A DNA stretch of 64,000 nt from Holosporaceae bacterium (lineage in GTDB: Bacteria > Pseudomonadota > Alphaproteobacteria > UBA7879 > UBA5542), in NCBI GenBank assembly GCA_022646525.1, contig CP060261.1, positions 310,001 to 374,000 of the forward strand, in the 5' to 3' direction. Both the position numbers and the translations under genes were made by a program. The notes under the pieces were generated by a model that saw only the letters and a program-made list of their open reading frames with translations, did not search any database and had not been told where the DNA came from. This document shows positions 39,731 through 48,695 of the stretch, one piece after another (positions within the stretch are counted from its first letter, which is position 1; every line of letters begins with the position of its first letter).

Positions 39731-41509
39731 ATGATTCATTGGTTAAAAAGTTTGTTTGTTAGGTTTTATGTGTGCCCTAAGTGTTTCGGGGTACGGTGCT
39801 GCTGGCGACTTGGACGAAACCCCGGCAAGCACTATGAGGACCTCACAAGTTTTTTGAGCTTATTGAGTCGTTGGGGGTGTTTTTGATGACCGCGCACATT
39901 ACCTTCAAGAGAGGTTGCGTCGCTCTGTGGGCGCGCGTGGAGAACGACGGGTTGGGGAAGAAGTCATCTCTCAAATAGCGGGGCAGCTGACAAGCAACGA
40001 GAACACAAAAACAATTGTTGCAGGGAGTCTGAGAGAAAGCCTTTTATTGTGCCAACAAACAGGAGTGTACAAAGACTTGTTTTTGACGGCTTTAAAAACA
40101 AGAAGACGCCTTGTTCGTGATCGGACAAAAGGGTGGTCAACCAGTAAAGAACACCCCGTCGATCTTTTAGTCAGTTTGAAAAGATAAATCAGTGGCATTT
40201 TGGTGGTTCTCCGAACTGGGGTGAGGGATCCGGTGTCTTGGCAAAGGAAGCTGACGAGTCAAAAGGGTTTTTGGACGATCTTTCTTATGTGATAAACACG
40301 GTTATTAATTGGTCGTGGAACAGGATTTTAGACAAAACAGTTCTAGGAGACAGTGGGTGGGATTTGGTGAATAAGTCTCCATCTGTGTGGCCTTTGTTAG
40401 AAGGTGCGGACCACATAGAAACCATTGGAATTGATCATGGGACGCCCTATAATTTGATAAATGCCATCGCCACCAAGCTGTTTGGTGATCGTAAAGAAAC
40501 TCTTGACGTTTATTGTGATGTTCCTGAACTCAATCAAGTGCAAAGAGAAAAGCTAAGAAGTGGTACACCAGATAAGCATATCTATATGATTGCAGAGGCG
40601 GCTGTTCGTGAGTTTTTTTCCAAGAGCAATAAAGTGGAAGAGTGAAGAAGGAAAAGATTATCCCACGCTTTCAGAGGAGCAATATAACAACCTTATGGGG
40701 CGTAATATCATGATCAGAGACGCAGCTAAAAAACTTGTAAGTAACTATAAAAGGACGCTGCGGCCCATAATCAATAACACAGATTTTATCCATGATGGAG
40801 AGCTGAGCGCGTTACGTTTTTCCTATGAGGCCGTTCATCACCCCCTAATGCCAAAGGAAGAAACGGTTTCTTCAGAAGACAAAGGATTTCTTGATTTTCC
40901 TAACCCAACATCCAAGCCAAAACAAAAGAGGCAAAAGAAAAAGAAAAAGCGCCTGGAAAACCAAATCCACCTAAGCACAAGGATGAAGAAGAAGCGTCGG
41001 CAGCAGTTGCTGCGCCTGTTGAAGAAAAGAGTTTGTACGACGAGATGTGCGAAAGGCAAGAACTGTCGTTGACTCCATTAGAAGGCGCATACCATCAGGT
41101 GGATACAAGTCTTATAGGCGACACAGATGCGCCACCATACGATGTGTTTGATATAACAGAAGCATTGCAAAAAGAATACCCTTATGACTATCCAAGACCC
41201 GCACGTATGCGCCCAGAAATTTTAGAACAAGAGCACCCTATACGAGTACTCACAGATGACCAGCAAGCTAAGGCTGATCGAATCTTTTCGGCGCCACCAC
41301 ACACAATTACCTATCAAGAATTTGAAAGTTTGTGGACAAGCCTTGGGGATCTATGCGGGGAGAAAAGGGTCGCATCGTACCATGATTACCCCCGATGGCG
41401 CAGCTATGTGGGGCACTTACATCCCCATGGTGGGCATAATTATGGCCCCCACGGTATCAAAAATTTACGTGCGGCCTTGTATTGGATGGGATGTCGCCCT
41501 ACTGAATAA
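39731..41509 (+). pseudogene. Large exported protein of unknown function with a possible HicA-like C-terminus, frameshifted
   Basis: Not a family I can name. It starts at ATG 39731 after AAAGGAATAG. Repaired, the N-terminus is MIHWLKSLFV then FMCALSVSGYGAAGDLDETP, a signal peptide. Coding pieces follow in changing frames: RGERRVGEEVISQIAGQLTS; INQWHFGGSPNWGEGSGVLA; TVINWSWNRILDKTVLGDSG; DAAKKLVSNYKRTLRPIINN. A charged linker (KQKRQKKKKKAPGKPNPPKH) precedes the last part, LYDEMCERQELSLTPLEGAY. The final 70 residues, TITYQEFESLWTSLGD through HLHPHGGHNYGPHGIKNLRA to ALYWMGC, resemble a HicA-type RNA-binding fold (conserved His in 'HPHG'). About 590 residues with six or so indels. It could be one gene or two; the continuity of readable frames favours one. 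Confidence 0.5.
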
Positions 41510-41542
41510 GAAAGCCACGCTCTAAAAAGCCCTTAAAAGCTT

Positions 41543-41571
41543 GCCCCTATTTTAAATTTTAATGGGGGCAT
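41543..41571. repeat. Hairpin downstream of the large exported gene
   Basis: TGCCCCTATT at 41543-41552 can pair with AATGGGGGCA at 41562-41571, with one mismatch and a 9-base AT-only loop. There is no T-run after it, so a classical terminator is doubtful; it may still act as a 3' stabiliser of the upstream transcript. Confidence 0.4.
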
Positions 41572-41589
41572 ATTAGGGTATAAAGCCCT

Positions 41590-42416
41590 ATGAAACACAA
41601 TATTGATCATCAAGTTGTTCAAGATTTCGGAGATGAATGGGATGCCTATCGTCAAACGCAAATTCTTGGGACCGAGGCAGAGCGTTTATTTCAGGCATAT
41701 TTTTCTGTTTTTCCGTGGGATAAACTTCCTAAAGAAGCAGTGGGAATGGATGTGGGCTGTGGTAGTGGAAGATGGGCTTATTATGCTTCCCAAAAAGTTG
41801 AACCCTACATTGTGTTGACCCTGCTGAAAAAGCACTGGCTGTGGCGCAAAAGCAATTTAGAAGATAGAAAAAATTGTCGATTTCATAAGGCGGATGCGCT
41901 GACACTTCCATGAAAAATGAAAGCCTCGACTTTGGCTATTCACTAGGCGTTTTGCACCATATTCCGGACACAGCCCTAGCCCTGCAGGCGTGTGTGCGTA
42001 AGCTGAAGAAGGGTGCGCCATTTTGCTGTACTTATACTATCGATTCGATAATCGCCCATTCTGGTTCGTTCAGCTTTGGCGTTTGTCTGAAATTGGTCGT
42101 AGAAAAATATCAAAGCTGCCGTTTCGTCAAAAACTTTGGGTCACAAAATTAATTGCGGCATTGATATATTACCCCCTCGCGCGCTTATCTTTTCTGTTGG
42201 AAAAATAGGTTTTAACGTGAGTAGTATGCCCTTATCAACCTATCGCCACACTTCTTTTTATACGATGAAAACAGATGCCCTGGATCGCTTTGGAACCACA
42301 CTAGAGCAACGTTTTACAAAAAAAAAATGCAGGCCATGATGGCGCGTGCGGGGTTAAAAGATGTGGTCTTTAGCGCACTTGAACCCTATTGGTGTGCGGT
42401 GGGTGTGAAAGCTTAA
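41590..42416 (+). pseudogene. Class I SAM-dependent methyltransferase, frameshifted
   Basis: Small-molecule-type methyltransferase. It starts MKHNIDHQVVQDFGDEWDAY at 41590. The SAM motif I is VGMDVGCGSGRWAYYASQKV. After a shift near 41820 comes DFGYSLGVLHHIPDTALALQ, which is motif post II/III of the Methyltransf_11 group, and RKLKKGAPF. Another frame gives LYYRFDNRPFWFVQLWRLSE. The remainder, PLSTYRHTSFYTMKTDALDR, ends GVKA at 42416. About 275 residues. FGDEW at the N-terminus is often seen in methyltransferases of LPS or glycan clusters, but the substrate cannot be told. Three or four indels. Confidence 0.68.
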
Positions 42417-42522
42417 GCTACTCAAGATAAAGATCGTGTTGCGCGTTGATGTTTCTTCTCTTTTCAAAAATGGCGCGTTTGAGGTATAGTGTGAAAAGAG
42501 TTTTAAGTGTAAAGGATTGATT

Positions 42523-43204
42523 TTGAAACGACCGATTTTTTCGCACATTCATAAAGAAGGGTATGTGTTTGGTGCTCTTTTTTCGCGGGCGCTGTTCTTT
42601 TGTGGCATGTGCACCCCTATTTAGGGAAACTAGGGCTTCTTTTGACCGGATGGTGTCTTTATTTTTCAGAAACCCAAATCGAGTGGTGCCCCAACGCGAA
42701 GGCCTTATTGTGAGCCCCGCAGATGGTGTCGTACAGTTGATTCAAACCGTTGTGCCCCTGAAAGAGTTGGGCCTTGGCAAGGTACCCCTGACACGGGTAA
42801 GTGTGTTTATGAATGTCTTTAATGTGCATATTAATCGCGCACCGGTGGCAGGCAGGATAGAAGTGATTCACTATCACAAGGGCAAATTTCTTAATGCTGA
42901 GCTGGACAAAGCAAGCGAGCATAACGAGCGTCAGTTGTTTTGCGTTAAAACAGACAGTGGAAAAAAAGTGGGCTTTGTGCAAATTGCAGGGCTTATTGCC
43001 AGACGGATTCGTTGTGATGTTTTTGAAGGTCAAAAAGTAGGCCGCGGCGAGCGTTTTGGGCTTATTCGGTTTGGGAGTCGTGTGGATGTGTTTTTGCCAA
43101 AAGGTGGCGCCCCTTGTGGCTTTGGGACAAAAACCATTGCCGGTGAAACGGTGATTGGAGACTTTCAATCAAAAGAAAAGCCCTGGGAAGGACATGTTGT
43201 ATAA
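42523..43204 (+). CDS. psd: Phosphatidylserine decarboxylase proenzyme (N-terminal frameshifts)
   Basis: Psd makes phosphatidylethanolamine from phosphatidylserine. The likely start is TTG at 42523, 6 bases after AAAGGA, giving LKRPIFSHIHKEGYVFGALF, a usual opening of the short alphaproteobacterial form. Two compensating indels near 42600-42640 lead into FFRNPNRVVPQREGLIVSPA, then DGVVQLIQTVVPLKE. VSVFMNVFNVHINRAPVAGR is the family core. The self-cleavage site that makes the pyruvoyl group is G-S in IRFGSRVDVFLP. The stop overlaps the pssA start (TAATG). psd and pssA together form the PE pathway. Confidence 0.9.
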
Positions 43205-43954
43205 TGGTACGTGGACGTCGCGCAAAAAAACAAAAACCCTTTTTCGCCAACATTGAAAGCATTTCCATTTTCACGGTTTGTGCCCAATCTTTTGACCCTG
43301 ACAGCGTTGTGTGCGGGGCTGAGTTCGATTAAGTTTGCGCTGGTTGGTCGCTGGGAAGCCGCGGTGACGTTGGTGTTTGTGGCTATGATTTTAGACGGTA
43401 TGGATGGCCGCGTGGCGCGCCTTTTAAACAGTGCTTCAAAGTTAGGGGCTGAGCTTGATTCCCTTGCAGATTTTTGCAATTTTGGAGTGGTACCTGGCAT
43501 ATTGGTGTATCTTTTTTCTTTAAAAAACTTGGGCGTGGTCGGGTGGCCTATTGTTCTTTTTTACACCCTATGTATGGTGTTGCGCCTTGCGCGGTTTAAC
43601 ACACTTTTAGACCAACCCATGGGCAATTATTTTATCGGGGTGTCGGCGCCGTTTGGGGCGCTTTTGTCGTTGACTCCGTTGATGTTGTATTTCCAATTTG
43701 ATTATATGTTGCGCCCTGCTTTTTATGGGGGGTGGATTTTTTGTGTTGCCTGTGCCTTGGTAAGTCGTGTTCCCACATTTTCACTTAAAAAAGGAACAGT
43801 TGCCCGGCCATGGATTTTACCTTTATTTGTTGGGGCGGTGGTGTTTGTGGCCATGATGATTTCGGCGCCATGGTTGATGCTGTCGCTGTTAAGCTTAATT
43901 TATGTGGCGTCGATTCCGTTCAGTATGCGCCTTTATAAAAAGCAAGAATCTTAA
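43204..43954 (+). CDS. pssA: CDP-diacylglycerol-serine O-phosphatidyltransferase
   Basis: Membrane enzyme making phosphatidylserine from CDP-diacylglycerol and serine. The clear frame runs from GTG 43211, but ATG 43204, coupled to the psd stop, is the better start and reads MVRGRRAKKQKPFF; one indel near 43240 joins them. The CDP-alcohol motif is complete: DGMDGRVARLLNSASKLGAE followed by LDSLADFCNFG, with its four aspartates. VPNLLTLTALCAGLSSIKFA is the usual first helix and about seven hydrophobic segments follow. It ends MRLYKKQES, overlapping the 3' end of nth by four bases. Confidence 0.92.
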
Positions 43955-44583
43955 TTTTTCGTTTTTTCAGGATACCGACAGAACATCTGCACGGGGCAGT
44001 GTAGGCAGAGGGGCTTTCTCGCTTTGCAAACATAGCGCCCATGAAGAATAAGCCAATGATGGGCATGCAGACGGTAAGGGGCGGGCACAACAAGGTCGAG
44101 TTTTTTTTCCACCGCTTCGGGTGTTTTTCCAGGCGCGAGCCCTGTTCGATTTGATACACGAAACACATGCGTATCAACGGCAAACGTTTCTTTTCCGAAG
44201 GCAATATTTAACACAACATTGGCCGTTTTAACTCCCACACCTGGAAGCGTAATGAGCGCTTCTTTCGTATTGGGCACGTAGCCGTTAAGAGTATCTACCA
44301 ACATTTGAGCTGTTTTGATGATGTTTTTGGCTTTTGTGTGATACAGCCCAATGGTTTTGATGTGGCTTTTTAGGGCATCTTCACCAAGGGCCAACATGTC
44401 TTCAGGGTTTTCACGATTTCAAACAGCTTTTTGTTGCCCGATTCACGCCAGCATCCGTTGATTGGGCCGACAAAATAACGGCGACAAGCAAGGTAAAAGC
44501 ATTTGTATGTTGAAGTTCGCCCTTGGGGTGGGGTTTTCTTCTTTTTAAGCGGGCAAAAAGAGAGGAATGTCTTGCTTACGCAT
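43951..44583 (-). CDS. nth: Endonuclease III (one or two early frameshifts)
   Basis: Base-excision glycosylase/AP lyase for oxidised pyrimidines. The start is MRKQDIPLF at 44583. LQHTNAFTLLVAVILSAQST and DAGVNRATKKLFEIV are read across two small shifts. The open frame from 44397 has IKTIGLYHTKAKNIIKTAQM and the helix-hairpin-helix LPGVGVKTANVVLNIAFGK with catalytic Lys. The catalytic Asp is in VDTHVFRVSNR. The 4Fe-4S cluster cysteines are C-x6-C-x2-C-x5-C in CKARKPLCLHCPVQMFC. Length about 210, normal. Confidence 0.9.
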
Positions 44584-45362
44584 GAAAATATAGCAGGACA
44601 AAAGCGCCTAGAAGAATGCGGTAAAGACCAAATAAAATAAGGCTGTTTTTCCGAAGCCACCACATAAAGAAATAAAGGCTGCCATATCCTACGCAGAAGC
44701 AGGCAAAAAGAATCACAAAGAAATCAACACCAATGTAAAAGAAGGTGTCGTTCAGGGTCGCTCGAAACAACAAGGCAAGGGCTCCAACCCCAATAGGGAT
44801 GGATGTTAAAAAGAAAACTTGGCGGCATCTGTGCGTTTCATCCCTAAAAGGCGAGCACCTGTAAGGGAAAGCCCCAGCCGGCTGGCCCTGGAATAAAAGC
44901 ACCTGCTTGAAAAAGGCCAATCAGAAAGGCTTTCTTATAGGTGATGCGTTCATATGTTGTATGGTGTTTGCCATACAGATCAGCCCCATCATCAGCAAAC
45001 CAAAAACAATCGACACCCACCCAAAGAGGCGCACCCCAGTGAGTGAGATGATCCACGTAATGGTGGACCAAAAACCCAATGCAAATAACGGGCAGGGTGG
45101 CGACACATATTTTTAGGCCCTGATGAAAAATAGGAGAGGCATACCCTTTAAACACCCCGAAAAGCGCCCCAATCAGGGCTTTTATTTCGGTACGAAAATA
45201 AGCAAACACAACTAAAAGTGTGGCGAAATTGAGAATGACTTCTGTCAGGCGGCCAGCGCTGTGCAGGTTAAAGAGGTGGCTGCTAATAAAAAGATGGCCC
45301 GACGAACTGACGGGGAAAAATTCGGACACGCCCTGTATCAGTGAAAGCCAAAAGATATCCAT
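44576..45362 (-). pseudogene. uppP: Undecaprenyl-diphosphatase UppP (BacA), frameshifted
   Basis: Recycles undecaprenyl pyrophosphate for peptidoglycan and LPS carriers. The first frame has SLIQGVSEFFPVSSSGHLFI, the catalytic E-x5-SSSGHL motif. A compensated shift pair near 45010-45050 hides VSIVFGLLMMGLICMANTIQ. Then comes AFLIGLFQAGAFIPG, the second conserved motif (normally PGTSRSG), where the frame breaks again. The final frame gives FFLTSIPIGVGALALLF and ends ILLGAFVLLYFHA. About 260 residues. Three or four indels in an essential gene again favour sequencing error. It follows atpD by 66 bases and its 3' end overlaps the nth start. Confidence 0.85.
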
Positions 45363-45428
45363 AACGTTTTCACCCTACCAAAAATAGGGCAGGGGGAAAA
45401 GGGGGGAAACGCTGACTAAGCGAAAAGG

Positions 45429-46847
45429 TTATTTTTTGCCTTCATGACGGGCAATGACTTCGTCGATGCTGCCGGCCATGTAGAAGTCAGATTCAGAGAT
45501 ATGATCATATGTGCCATCAACAATGCCTTTAAATCCCCGCAATGTTTCTTCAAGGGGAACAAGCGCGCCCTTAATGCCTGTAAATACTTCGGCAACATGG
45601 AAAGGTTGCGATAAAAAGCGTTGAATTTTGCGGGCGCGATCAACGGTAAGTTTGTCTTCGTCTGACAATTCATCCATACCAAGAATCGCAATAATGTCTT
45701 GAAGAGATTTATACGTTTGAAGAATCTCTTGCACTCGGCGTGCCAGCTGATAGTGTTCCTCACCTACTACGCGGGGGTCGAGAATACGAGACGAAGAGTC
45801 AAGAGGATCGACGGCCGGGTAAATCCCCAGTTCGGCAATTTTACGACTAAGCACGGTTGTGGCATCTAGGTGGGAAAAAGAGGCCGCAGGAGCGGGGTCT
45901 GTTAAGTCATCGGCCGGCACGTAAACGGCCTGCACACTGGTGATCGACCCTTTGTCTGTTGACGTGATGCGCTCTTGCAGTTCGCCCATTTCAGTGCCGA
46001 GGGTGGGCTGATATCCAACGGCCGATGGAATACGGCCAAGAAGTGCAGAAATTTCGGCGCCCGCTTGGGTGAACCGGAAAATATTATCCACAAACAATAG
46101 AACGTCTTGGTGAGCCGCGTCTCTGAAGTGTTCTGCAACCGTTAACCCCGTTAAGGCCACACGGGCACGGGCACCGGGTGGCTCATTCATTTGGCCATAA
46201 ACAAGGGAAGCTTTTGAGTTGTCTCCCTTTGTATCGATGACGCCTGATTCGATCATTTCATGATAAAGATCGTTGCCTTCACGGGTGCGCTCGCCTACGC
46301 CGGCAAACACAGAATAGCCCCCATGTGCTTTGGCGACGTTGTTGATCAGCTCCATAATCAAAACAGTTTTTCCAACACCCGCGCCACCAAACAAACCAAT
46401 TTTCCCACCACGAGGGTAGGGGGCTAGCAAATCAAGCACTTTGATGCCTGTGATCAACACTTCTGTTTCGGTGGACTGTTCGTTAAATGCAGGGGCTGGC
46501 CGGTGAATGGGAAGCCGGGTTGTGGCGTCTATGGGCCCACGCTCATCAATCGGGTCGCCCAGCACATTCATGATACGCCCAAGGGTTTTTTCTCCTACAG
46601 GGACAGAGATAGATTCGCCTGTATCAACCACTTCTTGGCCACGATAAAGCCCTTCTGTGGTGCCCATGGAAATCGCCCGAATTTTACCGTCTCCAATTTG
46701 AAGGGTGGTTTCTAACACAATTTTTTTGTCGCCTACTTGGGTTTCAAGGGCGTTTAAAATTTGTGGCAATTTTTTGGGAAATGCACGTCTACAACGGGCC
46801 CAATCACTTGGGTAATGGTACCAATGTTTTTTTTTCTTATCAGTCAT
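45429..46847 (-). CDS. atpD: ATP synthase F1 beta subunit
   Basis: Catalytic subunit of F1, 472 residues, one open frame. Walker A is GLFGGAGVGKTVLIMELINN. VFAGVGERTREGNDLYHEM, LLFVDNIFRFTQAGAEISAL and the DELSDEDK loop are in place. The first 30 residues read HWYHYPSDWARCRRAF, which is wrong. Removing one A from the A9 run near 46825-46833 and adding one A at the A6 run near 46770 gives NIGTITQVIGPVVDVHFPKK, the universal beta N-terminus. So two compensating base errors are present. It follows atpG by two bases. atpC, which normally comes next, is absent; uppP follows. Confidence 0.95.
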   Translation of the reverse strand: MTDKKKKHWYHYPSDWARCRRAFPKKLPQILNALETQVGDKKIVLETTLQIGDGKIRAISMGTTEGLYRGQEVVDTGESISVPVGEKTLGRIMNVLGDPIDERGPIDATTRLPIHRPAPAFNEQSTETEVLITGIKVLDLLAPYPRGGKIGLFGGAGVGKTVLIMELINNVAKAHGGYSVFAGVGERTREGNDLYHEMIESGVIDTKGDNSKASLVYGQMNEPPGARARVALTGLTVAEHFRDAAHQDVLLFVDNIFRFTQAGAEISALLGRIPSAVGYQPTLGTEMGELQERITSTDKGSITSVQAVYVPADDLTDPAPAASFSHLDATTVLSRKIAELGIYPAVDPLDSSSRILDPRVVGEEHYQLARRVQEILQTYKSLQDIIAILGMDELSDEDKLTVDRARKIQRFLSQPFHVAEVFTGIKGALVPLEETLRGFKGIVDGTYDHISESDFYMAGSIDEVIARHEGKK

Positions 46848-46849
46848 CT

Positions 46850-47737
46850 TTATACACTTTCTGCCCCAGAAATAATTTCTATCAGTTCGCTTGTAATGGC
46901 GGCTTGACGATTTCTGTTATAGGTTACATATAATTTGGCCAGCATGTCTTCAGAACTTTTTGTGGCGCCGTCCATGGCAATCATGCGGGCACTTTCTTCA
47001 CTGGCACGGCTTTCTAGCATTGCGAAATAAAGCTGAGATTTCAAGTGGTTTTCGCTCGCTTTTTTTACTAATGAAAGATAGCTTGGTTCGACTCCAAATA
47101 AAAGGGGCGGGGTAAAGGCTTCTTTTTCTTTAAAGTTTTTATTGTTTTCAAGAAGACAATCTTCAAACGGAATAAGGCTGTGTGCTTTGATGGTGGACAC
47201 AAGCATGCTTTGAAAGGCCGTATATACAATAGACGCTGTGCCCACTTCTTCTTTGTGCACTTTTTTAATAATGTGGTCGACAATTGTTGATGCATATACC
47301 CAGGGGACTTTTTCTTCGGGGACAATGTGCTGTTCAACAAGTTCTCGGTTTTGAGGGTGGAGGCCTGAAAGTGCCTTTTCTCCAAAACACATAAGGGACA
47401 CTGTTTTACCTTCTTTTTGAAGGCGGGCAATTTCTGCATTAGCTGTGCGCCCAATATTCACATTAAACCCACCACAAAGGCCCCGGTTTCCAGACACAAC
47501 AACAAGCACATGGTGGGTGCTTTTTCCGCCACGAACAAGGGGAAAGGTTTTGACCTCTTTATTGTGCAGAATGGTTTTTAGAATGCGCGTTGTTTCACGC
47601 ACAAAGGGCAGGGCGTTTTGGGTTGCGTGCTCGGCTTTTTTAAAATACGAAGACGATACAAGCTTCATAGCTGCTGTAATTTTTTTAGTGGATTCGATGC
47701 TTTGAATCCGTGTTTTGATGACCTTTAAATTTGACAC
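46850..47737 (-). CDS. atpG: ATP synthase F1 gamma subunit
   Basis: Central rotor shaft of F1. Intact, 295 residues. It opens MSNLKVIKTRIQSIESTKKI and TAAMKLVSSSYFKKAEHATQ, the N-terminal coiled coil. VVVSGNRGLCGGFNVNI is the family's conserved block. The C-terminal signature ARMIAMDGATKSSEDMLAKL and YVTYNRNRQAAITSELIEII completes the coiled coil. Its upstream neighbour is an alpha/beta hydrolase, not atpA, so the usual atpHAGDC order is cut at both ends here. Confidence 0.95.
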   Translation of the reverse strand: MSNLKVIKTRIQSIESTKKITAAMKLVSSSYFKKAEHATQNALPFVRETTRILKTILHNKEVKTFPLVRGGKSTHHVLVVVSGNRGLCGGFNVNIGRTANAEIARLQKEGKTVSLMCFGEKALSGLHPQNRELVEQHIVPEEKVPWVYASTIVDHIIKKVHKEEVGTASIVYTAFQSMLVSTIKAHSLIPFEDCLLENNKNFKEKEAFTPPLLFGVEPSYLSLVKKASENHLKSQLYFAMLESRASEESARMIAMDGATKSSEDMLAKLYVTYNRNRQAAITSELIEIISGAESV

Positions 47738-47745
47738 AACACCCC

Positions 47746-48381
47746 CTATGTGTGTGTTTCAAGATAGGTGCCAATGGTGTCGATTAGACTGTTTAATTTC
47801 CCTGTATAAAAGTGGTCAGCACCCTCTATTTTTTCGAAAGAAACCGTTACAGCTTTTTGGGCAGAAAGCTTTTTGGCCAAGGATTCGACTGCCTCAAGAG
47901 AAACGATTTCATCACTTGTTCCTTGTATCATGAGGCCAGAAACCGGACAAGGGGCCAAAAAGTTGAAGTCGTATATGTTTGCAGGGGGTGAAACAGAAAT
48001 GAAACCGTTAATTTCAGGGCGTCGCATTAAAAGTTGCATGGCAATCCATGCGCCAAAAGAAAACCCAGCCACCCAGAAACCCGATGCATTTGGGTTGTCG
48101 CTTTGCAACCAATCAAGAACGGCTGCCGCATCAGCAAGCTCACCTTCACCATTATCAAAAGTGCCTTCAGAGCGCCCAACGCCCCGAAAATTAAACCGCA
48201 TCACGTTAAACCCTTTTTGAACGAAAGCTTGGTATGTAGAATATGTTACCTTATTGTTCATGGTGCCCCCGTGTAGTGGGTGGGGATGTAAAATAATTGC
48301 TACCGGTGCATCTGTCCGATAGCTTTTATGATATTTGGTTTCAATACGTCCGGCGGGGCCGGCAAGAACGATTTCTGGCAA
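47746..48381 (-). CDS. Alpha/beta hydrolase
   Basis: Small serine hydrolase of the kind common in Alphaproteobacteria. Intact, 211 residues. HPHPLHGGTMNNKVTYSTYQ contains the oxyanion region. VMRFNFRGVGRSEGTFDNGE is typical. The nucleophile elbow is G-F-S-F-G in WVAGFSFGAWIAMQLLMRRP. The acid is likely in MIQGTSDEIVSLE and the His in EGADHFYTG. Substrate unknown. It ends 8 bases before the atpG start and may share its transcript. Confidence 0.87.
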   Translation of the reverse strand: MPEIVLAGPAGRIETKYHKSYRTDAPVAIILHPHPLHGGTMNNKVTYSTYQAFVQKGFNVMRFNFRGVGRSEGTFDNGEGELADAAAVLDWLQSDNPNASGFWVAGFSFGAWIAMQLLMRRPEINGFISVSPPANIYDFNFLAPCPVSGLMIQGTSDEIVSLEAVESLAKKLSAQKAVTVSFEKIEGADHFYTGKLNSLIDTIGTYLETHT

Positions 48382-48695
48382 CTTGCTTTCCTATCTTCAA
48401 AGAGGGCCTAAAAAAGATTTTTTTTATATACTAATTAAGTCAAAGAAGCATTTAAAAATTTATCTATAGTTTTTTCTTCAAATCACAGCCCCCTATCTAG
48501 GGGGTAAGATCTAAAAACCTGAGACTATTCTAAGAAATTTTTTAAAGAAAGACAAGAAAGTGAAAGGGTTTTTAGGAAAATCTTTGATTTAAATAAGTCA
48601 CACGCATACCTAAAAAAATGGGAATAGGTCTTCTAAATAATAAGCGAGAAATTGCTTTCCATGTAAAGAAAAACAAAGACGTTGCTTGTTGTATG
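48382..48695. other. Intergenic region without a recognisable gene
   Basis: About 314 AT-rich bases upstream of the hydrolase-atpGD run and downstream of the exported methyltransferase-like gene. The one clear structure is CCCCCTA-TC-TAGGGGG at about 48489-48504, a near-perfect palindrome. It could be a hairpin or an operator for the hydrolase operon. I see no coding frame. Confidence 0.5.

Noticed and set aside
40838..41059. Minus-strand hydrophobic frame opposite the Lys-rich linker
   Set aside because: Phe-rich composition is only the complement of AAG/AAA codons in the large exported protein.
41543..41571. Rho-independent terminator
   Set aside because: Hairpin present but no T-run follows on either strand; kept only as a hairpin.
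45373..45389. CCCTA...TAGGG hairpin between atpD and uppP
   Set aside because: Only five base pairs and no T-run; uppP is probably co-transcribed with atpD.
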